In this document: piece after piece, positions 17,034-23,694 of the stretch | Position numbering within the stretch: the stretch's first letter is position 1 | Layout: every line of letters begins with the position of its first letter | Source of the DNA: Lachnospiraceae bacterium | GTDB taxonomy: Bacteria; Bacillota; Clostridia; Lachnospirales; Lachnospiraceae | Direction of reading: 5' to 3' | Length of the DNA stretch: 64,000 nt | NCBI GenBank assembly: GCA_009911195.1 | Contig: QXWV01000066.1 | Location: forward strand, 62,001-126,000 | Position numbers and translations under genes: made by a program | The notes under the pieces: generated by a model | What the model was told of the DNA's origin: nothing | What the model saw: only the letters and a program-made list of their open reading frames with translations | Databases searched by the model: none

Positions 17034-17076
17034 AAATATAAGAAAAGCAGGAAGTCCATTTTGGGATTTCCTGCTT
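17034..17076 (-). terminator. Terminator of the XRE/membrane-protein operon
   Basis: AAGCAGGAA and TTCCTGCTT form a long stem, with a T-rich stretch (TTTTCTT) on the minus-strand side. It lies 50 bases after the XRE stop. Confidence 0.65.
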
Positions 17077-17127
17077 GATGGTGCTACTGTGAAAGTAGTA
17101 GTTATTTAGTTATTGTTTTCTCACGAA

Positions 17128-17319
17128 TTAAGACGGTATAAAAAGTTCATCAACAGTAACACACAATTCTTTTGCAAGGCTAAACGCTAATGTTAATGTA
17201 GGGTCATACTTGTTGTTTTCGATTGCATTTACAGTCTGTCTGGAAACACCGCATTTTCTCGCTAATTCCTCTTGGGATAGCCCTAACTCCTTTCGTCTGT
17301 TTCTGATGGTATTTTCCAT
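17128..17319 (-). CDS. XRE-family transcriptional regulator, 63 aa
   Basis: A minimal Cro/CI-type helix-turn-helix: RRKELGLSQEELARKCGVS then RQTVNAIENNKYDPTL, with a short C-terminal helix ending VDELFIPS. Start at ATG 17319 is preceded by GGTGG; an upstream in-frame ATG (17331) overlaps the neighbour's stop. It is coupled to the membrane protein gene upstream and probably represses the promoter carrying two palindromes at 17647-17716. Confidence 0.9.
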   Translation of the reverse strand: MENTIRNRRKELGLSQEELARKCGVSRQTVNAIENNKYDPTLTLAFSLAKELCVTVDELFIPS

Positions 17320-17320
17320 A

Positions 17321-17611
17321 TCAACCACCATGCCTTTTTTTATAAAACATAAGGGCTACAAAATAAACAATGGCGGCAACTTCCAGTTGAATAAAAGGGT
17401 TTTGTGACATGGGCTGTGCTCTTACAAAATTTGCAATAACGTCTAAAATGTTTGCGCCCACCATTGCAAGCAAAGTAAAAGAACTTGCTTTCCATACAAT
17501 AACTTGATTGCGTTCATCGCCCGGTTTTAAGAGTGATACCAACATAAATATATCCAATGAGGTAAACACAAATAAAACAATTCCTAAAAAAATTCCTGCA
17601 CCTACTGGCAT
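17321..17611 (-). CDS. Small membrane protein, 96 aa
   Basis: Three membrane segments are visible (GIFLGIVLFVFTSLDIFMLV, LLAMVGANILDVIANFV and AAIVYFVALMFY). It precedes an XRE gene and the two overlap slightly. Small operons of one membrane protein with an XRE regulator are common in Firmicute mobile elements. Function unknown. It is transcribed from the promoter at 17673-17701. Confidence 0.75.
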   Translation of the reverse strand: MPVGAGIFLGIVLFVFTSLDIFMLVSLLKPGDERNQVIVWKASSFTLLAMVGANILDVIANFVRAQPMSQNPFIQLEVAAIVYFVALMFYKKRHGG

Positions 17612-17646
17612 AATACCTTACTCCTTTCAATATTATAGCGGCTTTG

Positions 17647-17716
17647 AAATGTCAAATACTTTTGACATTTTTATAATATCAAGTCAGAGAAGAAATGTCA
17701 AGAGTTTTTGACATTT
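17647..17716 (-). promoter_or_regulatory. Promoter with two identical palindromic operators
   Basis: AAATGTCAA and TTGACATTT around six bases occur twice, at 17647-17670 and 17693-17716, 46 bp apart. On the minus strand the second palindrome contributes the -35 box TTGACA (17696-17701), with TATTAT at 17673-17678 after 17 bases. The other palindrome overlaps the transcription start. This is the layout of an autorepressed XRE operon. Confidence 0.75.
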
Positions 17717-17729
17717 TAATTTGATAAGA

Positions 17730-18005
17730 GTAGATGCAATGCCCGTTACCATTGTAAAATTTCCCCGTCTGCGCCGTTTCCCTACGCTCTATGGGCTGTT
17801 TTGACGGTGGGTGGCGTTTGCCCCTGTGCCGCCATTTCCGCGCCCTGTACGGGGCTGTTGCGGCGTTCTGGGCGGTCAATTCGTCCAGTATGCGGCGGCA
17901 TAGGCGTTTTGTCCTGTCCTTGCGCTCCTGTGCCTTTTGCTCCTGAACAAGCTGTCAGATTTCTTCCTCAATGCTCGTGATTTTTTCGGCTTTGATCTTT
18001 GCCAC
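17730..18005 (-). pseudogene. Decayed mobilisation-region fragment (DUF3847-like)
   Basis: On the minus strand a GTG at 18005 after GGAGCG starts VAKIKAEKITSIEEEI, then meets a stop (TGA) and continues as QLVQEQKAQERKDRTKRLCR. This matches the small proteins of Tn1549/Tn916-type elements near the relaxase gene, here with a nonsense codon. After RTKRLCRR it changes to LDELTAQNAATAP, which looks like a piece of a different mobilisation protein, suggesting an internal deletion. Identification is from pattern memory. Confidence 0.45.
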
Positions 18006-18139
18006 AGGTCAATCGCTCCTTTCATGTCTGGTGCGGAATGGATTGTATAGAAATGGATTTTTGCAGAACAGGCGTTTTTTTGTTTTACTCCCCCTTATCT
18101 GCATGTATCGTTTTCAGCAGCCTGGAATGTTTCTGTGCT

Positions 18140-18388
18140 GCTGTGGTTGAAAAACAACTCCGCAACAATGGTCTGCCCGTTCCTCCGCGTGGTGATGATA
18201 AGTATATCCCGATATGCGGTACAATGCCGTTCATAGCAGTCCCTGCAGGTGCAGGCAATGAAAATGCCGTCTGGGTATATCCGGATCAGGTATGTACCGT
18301 GGAATATATGCCGAACACAAAGAACTCCCTGCGCCAGGCTGTCTTCAAAGGATTCCGCACAGACATGGTGCCGGAGGATATAGACTGA
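18140..18388 (+). pseudogene. Remnant of an ATP-dependent DNA ligase C-terminus
   Basis: The reading frame ends GNENAVWVYPDQVCTVEYMP followed by LRQAVFKGFRTDMVPEDID. This is the C-terminal OB-fold end of LigD-type ATP-dependent ligases (W-x-x-P-x-L-V-C-T-V-x-Y and LRQPVFKGFRxDK patterns). Only about 80 codons remain. It is on the same strand as the Ku remnant 1.2 kb upstream, as in Ku-ligD operons. The adenylation domain is missing. Confidence 0.7.
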
Positions 18389-18419
18389 CAAAGCCGGGCA
18401 TTTCATCCCGGCTCTGAAG

Positions 18420-18504
18420 CGTTTGCGGAAGGATTTGAACCTTCGGTGCGTTGCCGCACACCACTTTAGCAGAGTGGCACCATAGACCTCTCGGACACGC
18501 AAAC
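18420..18504 (-). tRNA. tRNA-Ser(GCT)
   Basis: Acceptor arms GTTTGCG/CGCAAAC pair fully. The anticodon stem CCACT/AGTGG holds loop CTGCTAA (anticodon GCT, reading AGC/AGU). The long variable arm typical of serine tRNA and the T-arm GAAGGTTCAAATCCTTC are intact. No CCA is encoded. First of a cluster transcribed leftward. Confidence 0.9.
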
Positions 18505-18510
18505 GGAAAG

Positions 18511-18593
18511 TGGATGGGGCAGGACTCGAACCTGCGGTGTCTCTGTGTGACGGATTTACAGTCCGCTGCCCTCGCCGCTAGGCATACCCATCC
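18511..18593 (-). tRNA. tRNA-Tyr(GTA)
   Basis: GGATGGG pairs with CCCATCC. Anticodon loop CTGTAAA (GTA) sits on stem GCGGA/TCCGT. A long variable region and T-arm GCAGGTTCGAGTCCTGC are intact. Confidence 0.9.
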
Positions 18594-18597
18594 ATAA

Positions 18598-18719
18598 TGT
18601 GACCAGGGGGAGTCGGTCTCCGCTCCGCTTCGGTCGGCGCAGAGCAGATGTCCCCCGGACATCTTGCGCCCCCATAAGCAGAACCACAATCTGCCGGACT
18701 TCCGTTATCCTATGGCCAC
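18598..18719 (-). tRNA. tRNA-His(GTG), T-loop interrupted by a 56-nt element
   Basis: The acceptor GTGGCCA pairs with TGGTCAC. A GCAGA/TCTGC anticodon stem carries loop TTGTGGT (anticodon GTG). A GGGGG/CCCCC T-stem is present, but instead of a 7-nt T-loop there are 58 nt (18611-18668) folding into their own hairpin. Without them the gene would be a normal 73-nt tRNA-His. It is either a dead copy or a gene that needs the insert to be removed. The insert is related to that of the Lys-like gene at 19226-19370. Confidence 0.6.
18615..18670 (+). repeat. 56-nt structured element, copy 1
   Basis: Starts GGTCTCCG and ends TTGCGCC on the plus strand. It contains an outer stem GGCGCA/TGCGCC, a GAGC bulge, and an inner stem AGATGTCC/GGACATCT with a CCC loop. 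It lies in the T-loop of the His tRNA gene, opposite in orientation to copy 2 relative to the tRNA. Confidence 0.65.
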
Positions 18720-18721
18720 AG

Positions 18722-18794
18722 TAGCTCCTGCGGGACTTGAACCCGTCATTTCCGGCTTGAGAGGCCGGCGTCCTGACCTTTAGACTAAGGAGCC
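18722..18794 (-). tRNA. tRNA-Glu(CTC)
   Basis: GGCTCCT/AGGAGCT acceptor (one G-U). Anticodon stem CCGGC/GCCGG with loop CTCTCAA (CTC). T-arm GACGGGTTCAAGTCCCGC. 73 nt, intact. Confidence 0.9.
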
Positions 18795-18798
18795 ATGA

Positions 18799-18871
18799 TG
18801 ATCCCCATGGGACTTGAACCCAATACCTCCGGCTTGAAAGGCCGGTGTCCTGACCTTTAGACCAGGGGACC
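18799..18871 (-). tRNA. tRNA-Glu(TTC)
   Basis: GGTCCCC/GGGGATC acceptor. Anticodon stem CCGGC/GCCGG with loop CTTTCAA (TTC). T-arm TTGGGTTCAAGTCCCAT. 73 nt, intact, closely similar to the neighbouring Glu gene (both share the GTCTAAAGGTCAGGAC D-arm), suggesting duplication. Confidence 0.9.
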
Positions 18872-18930
18872 TTGCTGCAGGCATTTTCCAGCCTGCTGTT
18901 ATTTTATTGTTTCTCTTTCTTATCTTTCAT

Positions 18931-19185
18931 TCATGCGCTTATCTGTATCTGCGCCGCTTTATCCGTAACCAGAATATCATCCAGGCGTACCTGCAGAACC
19001 GCTGCAAGCACCACCAGATTGTCTATTGTCGGCAGGGCAACACCCTGCTGCCACTTGTAGATGGCCTGCGGCGTGGCAAAGCCGAAAACATCCTGCAGAT
19101 CCCTTACCGATAGCCCTGCCTGCTTCCGCAGCCTTGCTATGTTCTGCCCTGTTCCTATCATATCTATAACCGGCAGATTCACCAT
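18931..19185 (-). CDS. XRE-family regulator, 84 aa
   Basis: Helix-turn-helix of the Cro/CI type: GQNIARLRKQAGLSVRDLQ then DVFGFATPQAIYKWQQG. The short C-terminal part ends ILVTDKAAQIQISA. ATG 19185 is chosen because AGGAGGTG is 7 bases upstream; a GTG at 19194 lies inside that site. It sits inside the tRNA cluster on the same strand. Target unknown. Confidence 0.8.
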   Translation of the reverse strand: MVNLPVIDMIGTGQNIARLRKQAGLSVRDLQDVFGFATPQAIYKWQQGVALPTIDNLVVLAAVLQVRLDDILVTDKAAQIQISA

Positions 19186-19225
19186 GATCCTCACCTCCTG
19201 TTATCAAACTCAATATCAGGCGGCA

Positions 19226-19370
19226 ATGCTCCATATGGGGTGCTGTGGTCCGGTGGACCACGTTCAGCACGGACCGAAGTGGAACGGAGACCTTGAACCC
19301 ATGACTCCTCGATTAAAAGTCAGGGATGTTCTTTATCCCTTGTGCTCCTCCCATCTGAGCTAATGGAGCA
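19226..19370 (-). tRNA. tRNA-Lys(TTT)-like gene with two insertions
   Basis: An 8-bp acceptor (TGCTCCAT/ATGGAGCA), a D-arm (GCTC/GAGC) and a T-stem ATGGG/CCCAT are clear. A loop CTTTTAA (TTT) on a CCTGA/TCGAG stem (one mismatch) gives a Lys-type anticodon. About 17 nt (AAGGGATAAAGAACATC) are extra between the D and anticodon arms. After TTCAAG of the T-loop a 54-nt element is inserted. It is probably not a working tRNA as it stands, but the paired arms are well preserved. Confidence 0.5.
19239..19292 (-). repeat. 54-nt structured element, copy 2
   Basis: On the minus strand starts GGTCTCCG and ends AGCACC. Outer stem GTGCT/AGCAC, GAAC bulge, inner stem GTGGTCC/GGACCAC, ACC loop. It has the same architecture as copy 1 at 18615-18670 with at least four base pairs changed on both sides. 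Confidence 0.65.
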
Positions 19371-19407
19371 TAAAAAATACCGCCTACCTCATTTAAGATA
19401 AGCGGTA
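19371..19407 (-). terminator. Rho-independent terminator
   Basis: A 12-bp stem based on TACCGC/GCGGTA with a short loop and six T on the minus strand. It ends transcription of the 52-aa ORF and separates it from the tRNA cluster. Confidence 0.8.
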
Positions 19408-19461
19408 CTTGAAATCTATGGTCTGTTCCCGGCAGCCTTTTAAAAGACCTGCCTTCAGACG

Positions 19462-19620
19462 TCACACAGTTTTTCGCCTTTTCCTTATCTTACATGAGCG
19501 CATCTTAACCAGACTCTGTTCTTTTTCTTTACTGAACAGTGCCTCATAATGTTCGCTATGCAGATAATAAACAACCGGAGTTGTTGCGAAGCCATTCGCA
19601 GCGAAATTAGCTGTTGCCAT
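19462..19620 (-). CDS. Small hypothetical protein, 52 aa
   Basis: ATG 19620 follows GGAAAGGAAA. The product starts MATANFAANGFATTPVVYYL and ends with a strongly basic tail (KIRKRRKTV). A terminator lies 55 bases downstream. No family recognised; a nucleic-acid-binding small protein is conceivable from the basic tail. Confidence 0.5.
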   Translation of the reverse strand: MATANFAANGFATTPVVYYLHSEHYEALFSKEKEQSLVKMRSCKIRKRRKTV

Positions 19621-19726
19621 GATCGTTTCCTTTCCGGACTTATCCGTCCTCTTTGTTTTCTACTGTAACCACTATAACACCGATTCCCGGATTTGTCATT
19701 ATACTGATAATATAATCGTCCTGCTC

Positions 19727-20557
19727 CTAAACAAGATTCAGCAATGCCTGAACCTGCTCATACGCATCTCTTTTTATCAGCTCAACATCCTCGTCATCTT
19801 CCAGCCCAAGAAAATCTGCCACGTCTTTTGGACCTGCATGGTCTACAGACGCAAATTTCCCTGACAGTTTTTCTTTCATCTCCTGCACCAGCTTTCTGTT
19901 TCCGGCTGGCTGGAACTCCATTGCCAGTTCCTTTATGCCGCCTCTGTAATGCTTCAGCAGAAAATAGATATCATAGGCATCTTTGGCTTTTCCCCTCCCC
20001 ATTGCCGCCGTTTTCATAATCAGATACGGAACCACCGCAACCACACTGACATTTGCCACATCACAGGCTCCATCCGGGCGTTTCGCCTCCAGATGGATCT
20101 TCTGCGGCGGAAAATCAAATGCAAAGTTCCCTCCTGTGGCTTTCAATGCCCTGATACCCTGCACATGCTGGCTCCTTTTCTTTAGCTGGGTCCCGCCGTA
20201 CATTCCCGCAAGGATGTCAACATCCACATCATATGGAATCCCCTCTATCTCTACTGTTTTCACAAATGAGAAATATTTATCCGGATGCTCCCTGTATCCG
20301 CTGCCCTGCAGAATCCTTGCCATATTCTGATACCCTTCGTCATGCAGCGTCAGATGGTTGATCAGGACATCGACATCCACGCTGCCGATATGGCCTTCTC
20401 CCGGAAACATCAGATCAGGGACCCAACCGCCCACAATACGGATGTCATCTTCGTATTCCTTAAAAATATTGACCAGCTCCACCAGTATCCTGTGGGCCGC
20501 TTCTTTCTGTCCCTCGGAATAATCAATGCTGCTCTTCAAATCTTCATCCTTTATCAT
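19727..20557 (-). CDS. AbiEii-like nucleotidyltransferase (second TA toxin)
   Basis: The core motif IRIVGGWVPDLMFPGEGH followed by SVDVDVLI gives the GG...D-x-D pattern of the nucleotidyltransferase fold, and a later KAKDAYDIYFLLKHY matches the region that follows in AbiEii-type proteins. It starts with ATG overlapping the stop of the upstream partner (ATGA). Family members are toxins of type IV systems or minimal nucleotidyltransferases; the partner below supports the toxin reading. 276 aa. Confidence 0.75.
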   Translation of the reverse strand: MIKDEDLKSSIDYSEGQKEAAHRILVELVNIFKEYEDDIRIVGGWVPDLMFPGEGHIGSVDVDVLINHLTLHDEGYQNMARILQGSGYREHPDKYFSFVKTVEIEGIPYDVDVDILAGMYGGTQLKKRSQHVQGIRALKATGGNFAFDFPPQKIHLEAKRPDGACDVANVSVVAVVPYLIMKTAAMGRGKAKDAYDIYFLLKHYRGGIKELAMEFQPAGNRKLVQEMKEKLSGKFASVDHAGPKDVADFLGLEDDEDVELIKRDAYEQVQALLNLV

Positions 20558-21597
20558 CTGATAATCTCCTTTCGCAGGACAGCTTCGGCCAGTTCCTCCC
20601 CCCGTCCCTTCAGCTGCAGGCTGTCCAGGCAGACCTGCAATGGCGACACCACCATATCCCCTGTGATGATCCGGCAGTCTTTTATATAAGAATCATTCTC
20701 CAAAGGGTAAATGACCATATTGGCACCGCTTTCCACCTCCTTTATCCCCAGATAGCGGACTGCTTCCCGTATATCCTCTGGTGCCATATATACATGGACT
20801 TTATTATACCGGACCACCGGCGCATACCGAACACCACCGGAAAAGCCTGTAAGATAGCTCTCTATCCCCGTATCCTGTTTCAATTCCCGCAGCTTCCTTT
20901 CCAAGACGGAAATGTTATCCAGGCTGTAGCAGGGATATGAAACTGCATCTTTCCTGCCATAGGCCCTTCCCCATTCCCTTATGACCAGGCCAGGCTCTGA
21001 AACAGCATAGCCCTCCGCCGTCCTGACTGCCCAGGCATTCCTCACGAGGAACCCCATTACTTTGGAAACCTGACCGATGCTGCAGCCAACCTTTTCCGAA
21101 AGGTGCTTCAGCTTCCACACCTTATCTATATCTGCAAAGAGCTCCCGCAGGATCAGGGAGGAAACCACTGATGATCTCTCAAATATGGAAACGGCACTGC
21201 ACTGCTTTGGCTGAAGGTTCTTATTGCCCCGCTCAGACAGATAAATGGAATGTCCCACAAACCAGCAGTTTCCGGCATAATCAAAATACCCCATTCCATT
21301 TTCTTCACATATCTGTGCTGTCCTGTCCGATATATATGGTGAAATCAAGATACGGCTTCCTATACCATCGTTTTTCCTTTCAATCAGCTGCATGACAGTG
21401 GAAGGGAAAACCTGCTGTAAGGAATAGGCATATATTTTAAATACAAATCCGTCATCCATTTCAACTGATGCAATGAATCCATCCTCTGTTCTCCGGTCCA
21501 CTTCATATTTCTGGATATTGGGAAGCTTCAGAAACTTGTTCTCTACACATTCCATCCCTTTTCTGTCATCAGGTTTCACTTCAATCACCACTTTCAT
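20554..21597 (-). CDS. AbiEi-like partner (second TA antitoxin), 347 aa
   Basis: The C-terminal half has a winged-helix-like segment (HLSEKVGCSIGQVSKVMGFL) and a later beta part that resembles AbiEi-type antitoxins. The N-terminal 150 residues are an alpha/beta domain (KVVIEVKPDDRKGMECVE). I place the start at ATG 21597 because a strong promoter (TTGACC-17-TATAAT) lies just upstream; an open frame further back would cover that promoter. It overlaps the toxin gene by 4 bases. Confidence 0.65.
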   Translation of the reverse strand: MKVVIEVKPDDRKGMECVENKFLKLPNIQKYEVDRRTEDGFIASVEMDDGFVFKIYAYSLQQVFPSTVMQLIERKNDGIGSRILISPYISDRTAQICEENGMGYFDYAGNCWFVGHSIYLSERGNKNLQPKQCSAVSIFERSSVVSSLILRELFADIDKVWKLKHLSEKVGCSIGQVSKVMGFLVRNAWAVRTAEGYAVSEPGLVIREWGRAYGRKDAVSYPCYSLDNISVLERKLRELKQDTGIESYLTGFSGGVRYAPVVRYNKVHVYMAPEDIREAVRYLGIKEVESGANMVIYPLENDSYIKDCRIITGDMVVSPLQVCLDSLQLKGRGEELAEAVLRKEIIR

Positions 21598-21603
21598 TCT
21601 TTT

Positions 21604-21642
21604 AGTGAAACTAATTATATCAGTGAAACCATATGAGGTCAA
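21604..21642 (-). promoter_or_regulatory. Promoter and repeats of the second AbiE-like operon
   Basis: TTGACC at 21637-21642 and TATAAT at 21614-21619 (minus strand) are 17 bases apart. The -10 box lies between two direct repeats AGTGAAAC (21604-21611 and 21622-21629, 18 bp apart), which suit binding by the antitoxin. Confidence 0.7.
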
Positions 21643-21704
21643 CCCCTGTTCCACAACCATATTGGCAATTTTTATTATGTTTGCCGAAATTGTAATATTG
21701 TATT

Positions 21705-21938
21705 TTAACCCTGCCTCACCTCCAGCCCGTCCAGCGCAAGCCCCGGCAGCCCCACCAGATACCACTTCCTGTCATCCCCCATCTCCATGCGGGCGGGAAT
21801 CCAGACATCATTCAGCTTGAACTCAAAAACTTCCCCGCAATGGATGCCGCCGTAATCACGCCTGTCACCGTCCTCATCCGTGTAATGGAAATTGTACCTG
21901 CCGCTTTCCCTGTCATAAAATAATGTTCCCTGCTTCAT
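21705..21938 (-). CDS. DUF5348-like small protein, 77 aa
   Basis: The sequence MKQGTLFYDRESGRYNFHYT and the later HCGEVFEFKLNDVWIPARME are typical of the DUF5348 family of small beta-rich proteins found on Firmicute mobile elements. AAGGAGGAC precedes the ATG. Function unknown. Confidence 0.7.
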   Translation of the reverse strand: MKQGTLFYDRESGRYNFHYTDEDGDRRDYGGIHCGEVFEFKLNDVWIPARMEMGDDRKWYLVGLPGLALDGLEVRQG

Positions 21939-22036
21939 AAACGTCCTCCTTCTTAAAATATGTTTCTATATAATAAAGAGTCCCTTTCTCCTATTTTCTT
22001 GAATTTTTTTCGCAAATTCTTTTACAAAATCTCTGT

Positions 22037-22672
22037 TCATGACTCTTCCTCCTCTGCACCCTTCAGCTCCGACTCATATTTCTTTGCCAACCGGTAGAAG
22101 CTGTCTTTCTTGAGCCCTGTGAGCGTCATCGCCTCCTTTGCCGAGATCACGCTGCTTTTCCATCTCCCGTAGCAGTCCTCCCAGTTCTCCGGGTACTCCA
22201 CCCTCGGCCTGCCAAGGTGCTTCCCGCCTGCCTTTGCCACCTCGATGCCCTGACGCTGCAGCTCATGGCGCTCCGTCCAGTCCTCATCCGCCACATATGC
22301 GAATACCGCCAGCACCACATCCGTGATAAGCTGCCCCACCAGTTCCTTCGACTGGGTGGTATCCAGTATGGGCATGGAAGTCACTTTGATGTCAGCGCCG
22401 ATCTCCTTTGTGATGTGGAACCACTCCTTATAGATCTCGCCGTAGTTCCTCCCGAACCGCTTCAGCTCCGTCACCACCAGCAGGTCCCCTTCCCGCAGGA
22501 TGTTGTCCACCAGGGAGCGGTACACCGGTCTCTCAAATTTCCTCCCGGATTCTTTCTCCACATAGATGTCGCGCTCGTCGATGCCCTCCTCGTCCCGCAG
22601 GATGTGGATCTGCCGCTCCGGGTTCTGCTCACGGGTGGATACGCGCACATATCCGAACTTCTTTGTTGCCAT
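22037..22672 (-). CDS. Serine recombinase (resolvase/invertase family)
   Basis: Begins KKFGYVRVSTREQNPERQI with the nucleophilic serine in VRVST, then ELKRFGRNY and QLITDVVLAVFAYVADED of the catalytic domain, and a C-terminal helix-turn-helix (SAKEAMTLTGLKKDSFYRL). Start ATG 22672 after GGAGGG; a longer frame upstream covers the res region. 211 aa is a normal small resolvase. It probably resolves multimers or cointegrates of this element, using the repeats immediately upstream. Confidence 0.9.
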   Translation of the reverse strand: MATKKFGYVRVSTREQNPERQIHILRDEEGIDERDIYVEKESGRKFERPVYRSLVDNILREGDLLVVTELKRFGRNYGEIYKEWFHITKEIGADIKVTSMPILDTTQSKELVGQLITDVVLAVFAYVADEDWTERHELQRQGIEVAKAGGKHLGRPRVEYPENWEDCYGRWKSSVISAKEAMTLTGLKKDSFYRLAKKYESELKGAEEEES

Positions 22673-22698
22673 GACAGCCCTCCTTCCGTAAAAATCCG

Positions 22699-22822
22699 TA
22701 TCGCAAAAGGTATACCTTTGGAGATATCTATTCCGGCAGGCATATACCCCTGTTTTTCTGTCGCAAAAAGCCCTTTTTGCGTTTTGCGATGTCGTAGACG
22801 TATCTGATACCTTTTGCGACAC
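22699..22822. promoter_or_regulatory. Candidate res site of the resolvase
   Basis: TCGCAAAAGG-type motifs occur four times: TATCGCAAAAGGTAT (22699), TCGCAAAAAG (22761), its inverse at about 22781-22790 and GATACCTTTTGCGACA (22807-22822). Inverted pairs placed just upstream of the gene match the subsite layout of resolvase res sites that also autoregulate. Confidence 0.6.
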
Positions 22823-22833
22823 ATCATTTTATA

Positions 22834-22867
22834 CGCAGGGGATGCCCAAAACGCAACAATCCCCTGC
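22834..22867. other. Hairpin next to the res site
   Basis: GCAGGGGAT and ATCCCCTGC form a 9-bp stem around 15 bases, without a T run. It may end transcripts coming from the minus-strand HTH gene or be a further recombinase or regulator site. Confidence 0.4.
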
Positions 22868-22911
22868 ATATTGCCATAATTCCTAAAACCTCTCTGCTAA
22901 GCCTTCACCAG

Positions 22912-23103
22912 CTAAACCCGGAACTTCCGGATGCAGCTTAACAGGGTTGCCGAGAACTCCTGGTACAGGTCCTCCTCGAACACGTTCTGCTCCATGGCGT
23001 TCTTGATAAGGAGCGGGCGGTACATCCGGAAGATCGCCTCCTGCGCCTCCTTATCCCCCGCCTTCGCACGCTCCAGCAGCTTCTCAAAATCCGTCATTCC
23101 CAT
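22912..23103 (-). CDS. Small helix-turn-helix protein (Tn916 Orf8-like), 63 aa
   Basis: FEKLLERAKAGDKEAQEAIF then MYRPLLIKNAMEQNVFEEDL is the opening typical of the short helix-turn-helix proteins paired with sigma-like factors in Tn916-type elements. It begins within the last codons of the sigma-like gene (20-base overlap). It probably acts with it as a regulator. Confidence 0.7.
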   Translation of the reverse strand: MGMTDFEKLLERAKAGDKEAQEAIFRMYRPLLIKNAMEQNVFEEDLYQEFSATLLSCIRKFRV

Positions 23104-23527
23104 TCATCTCCTTCCTCAGCTTCCTGAGCACATAGTAATATGCCATCTCCGCCTGTTTCGGCTCCATGTTGAAGCGCTCCCCCAGTTGTACAAAGGTAAG
23201 CTCGCCGTAGACCCTGGCAAACAGAATCTCCCTGTCCCTGTCCTTCAGCCTGCTTATGGCCTTTGCCAGCCGGTCGCTCTCCAGAAGGCTCAGCAACTCG
23301 CCGTACCTCTGCCAGTCCCTGAAGATAAAATCCGTATGCTCCCCTATGTAGGCGCGGTACTGCTCCTCAAAGTCCGTATAGTTGCGCTTCAGGTTATCCT
23401 CCCGGATAAATTCCCTGCCCTGCAGTCGGCACTTCCGCTCCCAGTATTTCTTCCGCGTGTTATCCACCGCCGCCATCAGGTATGCCGTGAAGCGGTTCTG
23501 CACGGAATCGTTATGCTTTTCTCTCAT
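23084..23527 (-). CDS. Sigma-70-family factor (Tn916 Orf7-like), 147 aa
   Basis: Region 4 helix-turn-helix: AISRLKDRDREILFARVYG then ELTFVQLGERFNMEPKQAEM; the N-terminus resembles a truncated region 2. ATG 23527 is supported by GGAGGACGAAAGG. A frame open further upstream (to a TTG at 23692) is less likely because its region overlaps a leader ORF and repeats. It is coupled to the HTH gene and likely regulates element genes. Confidence 0.75.
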   Translation of the reverse strand: MREKHNDSVQNRFTAYLMAAVDNTRKKYWERKCRLQGREFIREDNLKRNYTDFEEQYRAYIGEHTDFIFRDWQRYGELLSLLESDRLAKAISRLKDRDREILFARVYGELTFVQLGERFNMEPKQAEMAYYYVLRKLRKEMNGNDGF

Positions 23528-23633
23528 CCTTTCGTCCTCCAGTCTTTTTCCACGTTTCCCTGTGAACCGCAGAACCGGAGGTCCTCTGGTAAAATGACTT
23601 ATGCAGGCTTTAGTCGCAAAAATAAAAGAGCAT

Positions 23634-23672
23634 TTATCCGCCCGAGAGTACGGATAGACGCCCTTTTCCCAT
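23634..23672 (-). CDS. Possible 12-aa leader peptide before the sigma-like gene
   Basis: ATG 23672 follows GGAGGAAGG. It encodes MGKGRLSVLSGG and is followed by a small TATCCG/CGGATA hairpin and T-rich DNA, as in some attenuator leaders. Short and unproven. Confidence 0.3.
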   Translation of the reverse strand: MGKGRLSVLSGG

Positions 23673-23694
23673 AAATTGATGCCTTCCTCCAAAA

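Noticed and set aside
16745-17041. A functional 98-aa protein from the Ku frame
   Set aside because: The frame joins two distant parts of Ku and continues into unrelated DNA; it is better explained as a remnant.
18598-18719. Group I intron in the His tRNA
   Set aside because: Bacterial group I introns are over 200 nt and sit in the anticodon loop; this insert is about 56 nt and in the T-loop.
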